NCBI RefSeq assembly: GCF_026914185.1
Contig: NC_070563.1
Span: 248,001 to 312,000 of the forward strand
From: Puccinia triticina
Lineage: Eukaryota; Basidiomycota; Pucciniomycetes; Pucciniales; Pucciniaceae
Length of the DNA: 64,000 nucleotides
Direction of reading: 5' to 3'
Notes under the pieces: model-generated
Told to the model about the DNA's origin: nothing
The model's input: the letters and a program-made list of their open reading frames with translations, nothing else
Databases searched by the model: none
Program-made: the position numbers and the translations under genes
Part shown: positions 57,296-64,000 of the stretch, one piece after another
Position numbering within the stretch: the stretch's first letter is position 1
Layout of the letters: each line of letters starts with the position of its first letter

Positions 57296-58783
57296 TCAAT
57301 CCACGCACGCGATTGGGTACATAACATCATCATCGATCGTCTGATGAGAGTCCAAGCCGGCCTTGCTCTTGCCATAGATCTGCTTGACAAGATCAATCTC
57401 CTCCTCGGGAAAGTTCGAGAGGATCTCGGGGAAGTCGAACGACGAAGCTCGTCTGCTGTGATGACACGGAGACGAAAATACCGAGCCAGCTTGGCTGTAC
57501 TCGATACCCATCCATTGATCGAGCAGAGTCTGAGAAGGATGATCGAGCTGGTGCTTGAAGCCGTGGCCGCTAGAATGAGCGCTGCTGCAGGACGGGTGTT
57601 CGAGGCCATTTTTCTCTGAGCCAGTGGAGAGGAGCGGTATTGATGGGGGAAATACACTTACCGGTAGGAGAACTGATGGAGGCAAGGCCCAGATGGTTGA
57701 ATGACTCGCCAACGGGAGGAAGCGAGCTTGAGATCTTAGCCATCCCCAGGGTTTTGATAGTGTGCTGATTGGTGCTGCGCTCAGCTGTGGCGAGTCTGTT
57801 GACGTTTAATTCAGAGAGGTTAGGAGAGGAGCCGTTGATGAGATAAATAGATGTTTTGATTTGGAGCTTTCGAGTCGGCGGTCTCGTTGGCAGAGATGGC
57901 AGAGCCCTTGATGGCCTTCCTCAGATCCTCGTAGTTTGAGCGCCGGTTGGGGTCGAAGTCGAGATGGTCTTCGAGCACTTCGACGTGGATCAAGAACGGG
58001 GCCCGGTTGGCGCAGTTGAGGACGACAGACTCGTTGGGCGAGATCCTGACGATCCGCTGGTGACACGTCTTCTTCCGCTTTGAACTTCCGCCGCCGCCGA
58101 CGCCCAGCTCGGCCTCCATGCTGCCACCCCCCGACTTCTTCTCGCCCTTATCACCCTTGTCACAATGATCTCCGCTGCAGTACATTCCCAAGCAGCAGCC
58201 TTTGGGGAGGCTGTGGTTGAGGACGGTCAGCTCGGCACGCAGAGCTGAGAGTCTGGCTTTCTTGGACACGACGACCATCCGAGTAGCGATATCCTGAAGA
58301 GTGGTGATTAGATCCAATTGAGACCTCATCGATTGGGATTTGAGGACCTGGTCGAGCAAGCCGTGTGGGATTTCGTTAGGATCCATGAAGAGTGCGTTGA
58401 AGAGATGGCGGATCGGACTACTGTTGTTTGTGCCGCCCGCTTGATGGGTGAGTTTCCCGTTTCGGTTCATGGCCAATGTGCGAGGGTGGTGGAATCGGCT
58501 GTCCCGTTTGAATTTCGAGAGCGCTTCGGGTAGGGAGGGGGCAGATTGAGATATTGCGGCGGAAGTATGAACTCTGGGGGAAGAGGTGGAAGCAATGGAG
58601 GCAGTGCCGAGTTGAGCTGGATAGTGGGGTATGGTGGGCAGGGCATAGTGGCTGTCTGTACTGCCAGGCAGTTGTAAGAGCAGATGATCTAGGTGATGGC
58701 CCTGAGGGACATTGGGCAAGCCATCTCGGGAGGAGAAGGGATTGGTGGAGGGGAGGGGGGCAGTGTCAGCCACTGAGAAAATT
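57296..58783 (-). pseudogene. PIK1: PIK1 (phosphatidylinositol 4-kinase beta type) fragment without kinase domain
   Basis: An exon entered through a TTCTCAG acceptor at about 58784 codes a Ser/Pro-rich linker. The conserved middle of fungal Pik1 follows: DIATRMVVVSKKARLSALRA, ELTVLNHSLPKGCCLGMYCS, then HQRIVRISPNESVVLNCANR and APFLIHVEVLEDHLDFDP. Two further pieces (to about 57662, and 57613-57296) read on in frame through RLATAERSTNQH, FDFPEILSNFPEEEIDL and stop after YPIACVD at 57296. Between the first and second piece I find an acceptor (CAACAG) but no GT donor; a GC donor or a damaged site would be needed. The lipid-kinase catalytic domain (about 300 residues) is absent to the left, where LTR element D lies, and the N-terminal part is absent to the right, where a DIRS element lies. 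Pik1 makes PI4P at the Golgi. This copy looks like a broken duplicate, or a gene cut apart by insertions. Confidence 0.75.
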
Positions 58784-59337
58784 GTCCATGTGTCTACAAT
58801 TAATAATTACAAGTCATGTAATTCACCACCTGCAAATGGGTGTGCTTTTCTCCGCAGCCACACCCAGTGGTTTTCCAACTGAACTCGCGCGGCCCCCGGG
58901 AACCATCATTCGGGGTCCATGAGAACGGCGCCTAGCTGTACATTCTTCGGAGTGACAAGTCGTGGGGGGTTCCCTACGCTTGTCCTCCTAGGGCGACCCG
59001 AGCGTCACGTTGCCGTGTGTAGCTCCAGGTCGCCCAATGTGTGGGTCGACTGCGTGAGGCGGCCCCTCGAGGCTGGGCAAAAGCGTGGGGTTCCCATAGC
59101 TTTCTGCCCAGCGCGTCTGCGCGCACATTGCGCGTCAGGCGGCGAGTGGCCAGTCCTCCGCGAGACAGCTTTGAGCGCTTAGCCGGAGGCTTCTTTGAGG
59201 AGGGCCTAATGTAAGCCCCAAACCTCGGCTTCTGAGAGCCTGAGACATTAGGTAGGCCCATTACTCTAAGAAGATGACTAAACGAAAGCTTTCCACAGGA
59301 CAGGGGGAAACGGGATAATCTCGACCACACACAGCAT
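58784..59337. other. Between PIK1 fragment and DIRS recombinase; probably DIRS 3' terminal region
   Basis: From about 58850 the sequence becomes GC-rich like the DIRS coding region. It contains AGCCCCAAACCTCGGC and similar short repeats but no gene. DIRS elements end in split or inverted repeats; I could not match this to the other end, which is outside the window. Confidence 0.4.
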
Positions 59338-60256
59338 TTAAAGGAGAGAGTTGTTCAAGATGGACAAGGCGGAGGCCTTTTCTACTCGAGAGTAGTGTCG
59401 GATGTACAGTTTGTAGCAGCTGGACGTCCACCTGCCTAGTCGGCAGATCTGGGGCACGGGGACCCCTAGAGCGTGTCGGAGAGACGCGCCTCCAACCTGA
59501 AACGAGTGGCCCGAGAGGCCGTGGAAGCCTCCTGCTTGCAAGAGGGCTTGGAAAGCCTGTACCGTGGTGGGGCGCCTCAGGTTATGGCGGTTAGAACCAT
59601 CGGAGTAGCCGAAAAGCGCGTCGTCCGGGGACTGCGCGTCTGCTAACCGCCTCTGGACTGCCGCCACCGGGCAGAGTGGCCCACTCATGCGCTTTAGGTG
59701 AATTACTTGGACCTCTCCTGGCTTGGCTGTCTTTGCTGCTCGCAACGCGAGTGTGACCCGAGTCGGGAGGTTGGACATCAGTGACGTGTGGAGCGTCGCG
59801 TCCCTTGCTAAGAGGGAAATCGCCTCGGGGGGTTGACCCCCCCCCTCGGAATACGTGAGTTCGGCTAGCCGAGCCATCCCCCAGAACGCCACTACCGCTA
59901 GGTCGAAAAGTGCTGAGTTGAGAGGGGAGCCGCCTCTCAAACGGCTTGCCAGGAAGAGGAGGTGGTGGAGTTGTATTGCCGTCTTGGCCGGCCGGGCGGG
60001 AGAGGCGGCATCCAACCAGGCTGAGGACCGGAGGATCACGACCACCTTCGCGGCTGACTCGTATGGGTAACACATGTCGTGGTATATGTGCCAGGCCTTC
60101 AGACCGAAGAGGTATCGTGAGATTGTTCGCGCCGTCACCTCTCTCGCTGTCTGCCTCCCTACTGCTCGGCCCGCCCACCAGCAAAATAGATAGATGTCGT
60201 GGGATGAGGCGGGTAACAATGAACGGGCGGCGGAAGTCTCCCGTTTGAAGCGGATG

Positions 60257-60290
<34 letters not shown>

Positions 60291-60327
60291 GTCGGCTTTG
60301 TACAGGAGCAGCGTGTTCCATCTCCAC
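59338..60327 (-). pseudogene. DIRS tyrosine recombinase, catalytic Arg replaced
   Basis: The 329-residue frame starts with a Lys run coded by an A-run of about 30 bases and then reads through the phage-integrase-like fold. The first catalytic Arg is in VVAFWGMARLAELTYSE. The HxxR box reads GLSGHSFQVGGASLRHALGV, where the Arg of HSFR is Gln (CAG). The W-Y part is LGRWTSSCYKLYIRHY, with Tyr in the nucleophile position. Family recombinases insert the circular DNA copy without making a target duplication. The Arg-to-Gln change should abolish activity. The start codon is uncertain because the frame is open upstream of the A-run in another register. Confidence 0.85.
60263..60292. repeat. Homopolymer T(about 30) (A on coding strand)
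   Basis: An uninterrupted run in the N-terminal part of the recombinase frame. It codes ten Lys if read in frame, but any slippage would shift the frame. Confidence 0.85.
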
Positions 60328-60696
60328 CCTAAAAGGGTGTGTATATTTAAGGCTGAAGGGGTTTTTGCGTTTACTCCGTCGGAAAGAAACGCTGCGATAG
60401 CTGGGAGATGGTACTGGGCAGGCATGGTTCCTAGATACCGAGGGGAGTACAACGGAAATTGGGCGGAGAGTTTAAATTCTGGGAGGGAGGTGAACACAAT
60501 GCGTAGGAGTAAGGAAACAAGGTGGAGGCATGCCAGCCTTGGGTTTTAAATACAAGAATGATTACTCTTACAACACCTCAGTCACGAAGGGGGACAAGTC
60601 TAAAGGGACTATGACCCGGATTTGGTGTTTCATCTGCAAACCTGCGCGGTCCCCACGCGACAAACCGTCTGCGCGGTTGTTAGCGGAAGTGACCGT

Positions 60697-60786
60697 TGTA
60701 AGACTCAAAAGTGTTCCTGAGAACCTTTTGCTGAATGGAGAAGGGGATGATGGAGGTGCAAACTCTGCCCTTCTATACTATCAGAT

Positions 60787-60818
<32 letters not shown>

Positions 60819-61620
60819 TTAATGAAGTGATAGGGTTGGTTGGTTCAAGATGAGCTTGTTGATGACACTGAATAAATTGTTGTTATTGTTAATGTAAGGG
60901 TTGTTATGTAGGTTGTTTAAGTATATATATAAGGCTGAACTGTAAATGTTGGGGTGACTGTGATTGGTGAGTAATGAACTGAGGAGCTGACAACTGGGGA
61001 GGAGGGAGCTCCTTATATAGACAAAAGTGGAGCCCCAGAGGGCTTGTGGGTTAGGGTTTTGACTAATCTAGACAACAGTGTGAGGGATTTTAGCTGGTGG
61101 GAGTAGATACAAATGATGTCATAATGTGTCAGGGGTACATAAATGATGTCATAAGAATGCAGTAGGGCCACATGAAGGCTGCGTAAAGTGACAGTAGACT
61201 GCATGAGTTGACAGGTGGATGCAGGGGGTGCATAAATGAAGTCTGAGGCTGCAGAGTCAGTGTGTGATGACATCATAATATGGAAATAGAAGAGTACTTG
61301 ATAATATGTAATGACTGCAGTCTGATGGGGAGATGTATGTTTGTATCCTGTGATTTGTATAAGCATAATGCTGTGATCCTTGAATTGAGGCTGGTGACAG
61401 GCTGGTGACTGGGTATGTTGAACGTGTGATGGGTGTCCAGTGTCCAAAGAAGTGTAGGTTCCAATCCAGCGGGGTTCAGGTGATGCTTTCAGTGGTGACT
61501 AGGGGTAAAATTGGCCGTAGAATCCATTTCTGAGGTCTGTTTGATGGTATCTTGAGGCGTATTGTGAGTAAATATATGTATGCGAAAAAACTTTTGATTT
61601 TTCACTTTTCCGTCTACCAC
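60697..61620. mobile_element. Solo LTR-like insertion in the DIRS element, 924 bp
   Basis: The 5-bp duplication ACCGT flanks it (60692-60696, 61621-61625). It begins TGTAAGACTC and ends CTACCAC. It contains an AGCTCCTTATATAG promoter-like box (about 61007-61020) and TGAGGGATTTTAGCTGG, as in the solo LTR at 40430. Removing it rejoins the RNase H frame in the DIRS element at the usual NNRADGLSRG-type motif, which supports both ends. Confidence 0.8.
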
Positions 61621-63155
61621 ACCGTCCGTGCCATCAAGTCGATATCGTGCGATATCAGGAGGTCTTGTATTACTTTCCATTCCTCGTTCACGGCCACGTT
61701 ACCTGCGCGGCGTTTCTGAATGACGGATTTTGTGGACGAGTTGTCCGTTTCCACGAAGAAAACTTTCCCGGGCCTAGCATTCATTGACAAGAGGATAATC
61801 AAGCCTAATCGCACTGCCACCGTTTCTAGCCAGGAGATGTCCCTCGGCATTCCTAGATCTTGATTCCAGCCCTGCGTCACTTTAAACTGGGCCCATCGTC
61901 CTGACACGATGACGCCTATGCCAAATGAAGTGGAGGCGTCACCCACCCAGCCTACGTCTGTCGGGTGGGGGCTGGCGATAAGCCTGGTCAGCCGTTGGGT
62001 GGTCAGGGTGTGCACCCAGCGTTCTACGTCATTGACCACGTATGAAGGCGGGCATCGGGGGTGGTGTCGGAAGATCCAGCTGTTCATCCACCGATAGAAG
62101 CCGTTAATATAACATCTCATCTGCGGGAAGATGTACGCCGCGTGACCCAGACGTCCCGCCATGATCTTGGCTTCGTCGTAAGTGAACGGCCGGGATTTGT
62201 CGAGGAAACTCTTCATTTGGGAGAGTCAAAGTTCTACTTTTGCGTCGGGTAGGCGAACGGTCTTGTCTTTCCCGTTCCAAATGAACCCGAGGAACTTCTG
62301 CTCATCAGCGAAGGGTGAGTACTTGGATTTGTTCGTTAGGACGCCAAGTTCGGCTGATCTTGTCGCCACGTTGTCCATGCACACTGAGGATTCTGGTTCT
62401 TTCACAAACAAGTTATCATCGACCCACCTAAAGATCGTGGTGAGATCGAATTCATGTAGCATGATGCGTTTCCATCCGTCGGCTGGCCTGCCGAAGGATC
62501 CGCATCCAGCGACACCGCCGAAGGTGATCCTGGTGTCTAAGAGAAGCTTGTCGTCGAATGTCAACGTTAAGAGGTAAGGCCATTGATCCGGTCTAGTCGG
62601 GATTTGTCGGTACGCCTTTTCCCAATCAAAGAGGGCTAATTGGCAAGGTTTGTCCCGTGCGCGGAGGAAAGCTGACACTACCCTGAAATCATCCCAAGTT
62701 GTGGTGAAGTCGGCCTTATCAACAAAGGAGTTTACAGAAGGAACTCGCGGGTCGTGCTTTGGGAAGGATAGGTCGTTGATCGGCCTTACCGATCCATCAC
62801 CGTTCACTACAGCTCCCAGCGGACTGGTCCGGAAGAAAGGGAATCTCTCTGCGACTTGCTGATGGGAATAAGGCCCATGCATCCGGCCGCGCTCGAGTTC
62901 TAGTTTGAAAGACTTTTCAATCTTTTCTTGAGCTAACAAGGAGGACAAGTGGTTAGGTGGGGTATACCAACGTAAGTCATCCTCTAGGCGGTGCGGGGGA
63001 ATTCCCTGGTCGAAGCCGTGCTTGAACCCCGCTAAGACATCATCAAACTCGGGTAGAAGGCCTGCATTAGCCAAGGCTTTTTCCCACTGTGGAATGTTCA
63101 TTTCGCACAAAACCTCCGTGGGCCATAGCGGTTCTAGAGCGAATTGGGTCATCAT
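61614..63155 (-). pseudogene. DIRS reverse transcriptase / RNase H, one in-frame stop, cut by insertion
   Basis: The reverse transcriptase part (63155-62226) has FFRTSPLGAVVNGDGSVRPI, LALFDWEKAYRQIP and FRWVDDNLFVKEPE, a [Y/W]VDD-type box as in DIRS. A TGA (62226-62228) interrupts the frame before LSQMKSFLD. The RNase H part then continues to 61614 with Asp at VGWVGDASTSFGIGVIV, Glu at SWLETVAVRLGLIILL and Asp at FFVETDNSSTKSV. It breaks off at the ACCGT insertion point. Homology is to RT_DIRS1 and RNase HI of the DIRS order. Confidence 0.92.
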
Positions 63156-63604
63156 ATCTCAGTAACGTTCTAATTCCATTAAAGGAGAAACGGTGGTAAA
63201 TCTTGTTTCATCTCTTTCCCACTTCTTTTTTTTTTTTTTTTTCGAAGACTTACCGGGGTGTCCCTCTTCCTTCTCTCCTATGATCTTAACATCTACTCTC
63301 CTACTCTTAGGGGCACTCTCACTGCACTGGGTGGCACTGCCTCTGCTTATTGGAACGGGCCTGTCAAGTCTTCATTAAACGGATAAATCCATACAACATT
63401 AAACATGAGAAAGAACACCATGCGTAAGTGGCCAAAACAAACAATTGTGCGGAAGGAAGAATTATTAGGACGCTTGGGAGGAAGGGCAATGGGAAGCTTA
63501 AAGAAAGGGGGAGTCCATGTGTAACATATGATACCGGAACAGGATGCGCAGCGCGGGCAGGTGACAAAAACCATGGAGACAAAAAAGAAAGAAACCAAGC
63601 AGGC
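63156..63604 (-). other. DIRS gag/RT junction
   Basis: No confident coding frame; contains a T-run of about 21 (63229-63242 region, A on the coding strand). Possibly the spacer between gag and pol. Confidence 0.4.
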
Positions 63605-64000
63605 CTACAATGGGGCTGGGTTGTTCTGGGCAGGACCGCCTCGCCGACCTCTGAAGTTCGCAGGGGGGTTGGATCTTCCACCTGAAGGGTTGTAGAAGGC
63701 CCGGTCTCCTCCGAAATAGCCCCTCGATCGTCCGCCTCTCTGTCTCTGAAAGCTTTCGCGTGACGGTCCTTGGGCCGAACTCGACTGGGAGAAATCCGGT
63801 CGCCCCTTCGGAGCGCCTGTCGCGGGGTCCCACCCACTACGCTCTCCTCCAGCAACATACGGGTTGTCTTCAAAACCTAGCTCGCTCTTCTTTCTCACAT
63901 CGTCGTAGCACTGGTCGGCGATGTCCTGACGGAAGACGGAGATGTTGGGAACAAAGGTTTCATCTCCAACAGTGATGTGGTGGGCGAATGTGTTGGCCCG
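63605..64000 (-). CDS. DIRS gag-like protein, C-terminal part (partial)
   Basis: The frame is open at the window edge and reads FAHHITVGDETFVPNISVFR, then RKKSELGFEDNPYVAGG. It ends in a Gly/Arg-rich tail (RGGRSRGYFGG; FRGRRGGP) and a stop near 63605. An RGG-rich tail fits an RNA-binding gag protein of a DIRS element. The start lies beyond the window. Confidence 0.7.
   Translation of the reverse strand, partial: RANTFAHHITVGDETFVPNISVFRQDIADQCYDDVRKKSELGFEDNPYVAGGERSGWDPATGAPKGRPDFSQSSSAQGPSRESFQRQRGGRSRGYFGGDRAFYNPSGGRSNPPANFRGRRGGPAQNNPAPL

Larger units (their letters stand above)
58850..64000 (-). mobile_element. DIRS-type (tyrosine recombinase) retrotransposon, runs off the window
   Basis: Read leftward: gag-like RG-rich protein (64000-63605), reverse transcriptase and RNase H (63155-61614), then a tyrosine recombinase (60327-59338). 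This order and the recombinase in place of an integrase define the DIRS order. A 924-bp insertion (60697-61620, duplication ACCGT) separates RNase H from the recombinase. One stop and a lost catalytic Arg make this copy inactive. The left limit is an estimate. Confidence 0.9.

Noticed and set aside
57250..57657. 135-codon minus-strand frame overlapping the PIK1 fragment
   Set aside because: It is in another frame from the piece that continues PIK1 (FDFPEILSNFPEEE), which fits the splice acceptor at about 57614.
58974..59330. 118-codon minus-strand frame downstream of the DIRS recombinase
   Set aside because: GC-rich terminal region of the element; no similarity to DIRS proteins was seen.

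Overview
The window is nuclear DNA of a filamentous basidiomycete. It is most likely a rust fungus (Pucciniales, Puccinia-like). The genes are split by many short GT-AG introns, and gene islands alternate with AT-rich, repeat-packed DNA. The repeats are Copia, DIRS, PIF/Harbinger and gag-only LTR elements, together with numerous MITEs. Genus assignment is inference; no marker gene fixes it.

Region by region: (1) 1-4.6 kb is intergenic. It holds a MULE-like non-autonomous element that itself contains a Tourist-like MITE and a small foldback element. (2) 4.67-6.98 kb (-) is a secreted histidine acid phosphatase/phytase-family gene with 10 exons. (3) 8.2-11.6 kb (-) is a pogo/Tigger (CENP-B-like) transposase gene with very long Gln/His/Ser-rich tails, possibly domesticated. 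(4) 13.0-15.9 kb (+) is a predicted secreted protein of unknown family, built from repeated phase-1 exons. (5) 15.9-19.6 kb is intergenic with a CACTA-like element. (6) 19.6-27.4 kb (+) is the cohesin loader SCC2/Mis4. (7) 28.2-29.7 kb (+) is the mitochondrial porin (VDAC). (8) 30.2-43.8 kb is a nest of at least four elements inside one another: a palindrome-rich DNA element, a gag-only LTR element, a second gag-only LTR element and a Copia element. Target-site duplications (TSDs) mark the three LTR insertions. A solo LTR sits in the second layer. (9) 44.8-49.1 kb (-) is UFD2, the U-box E4 ubiquitin ligase. (10) 49.4-52.5 kb is a near-complete but stop-containing PIF/Harbinger element with two convergent genes. 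(11) 53.3-56.6 kb (-) is a second gag-only LTR element of the same kind as layer two of the nest. (12) 57.3-58.8 kb (-) is a fragment of PIK1 (phosphatidylinositol 4-kinase) without its kinase domain. (13) 59-64 kb (-) is a DIRS-type tyrosine-recombinase retrotransposon, split by a solo LTR and running off the window.

The host genes are housekeeping functions (cohesin loading, mitochondrial metabolite channel, ubiquitin chain elongation, phosphate release) plus one candidate secreted effector-type gene. No operon-like logic is expected or seen. The strongest pattern across the window is mutational. LTR pairs differ mainly at CpG sites, and almost every inactivating lesion seen in the mobile elements can be explained by one CpG-to-TpG/CpA change.
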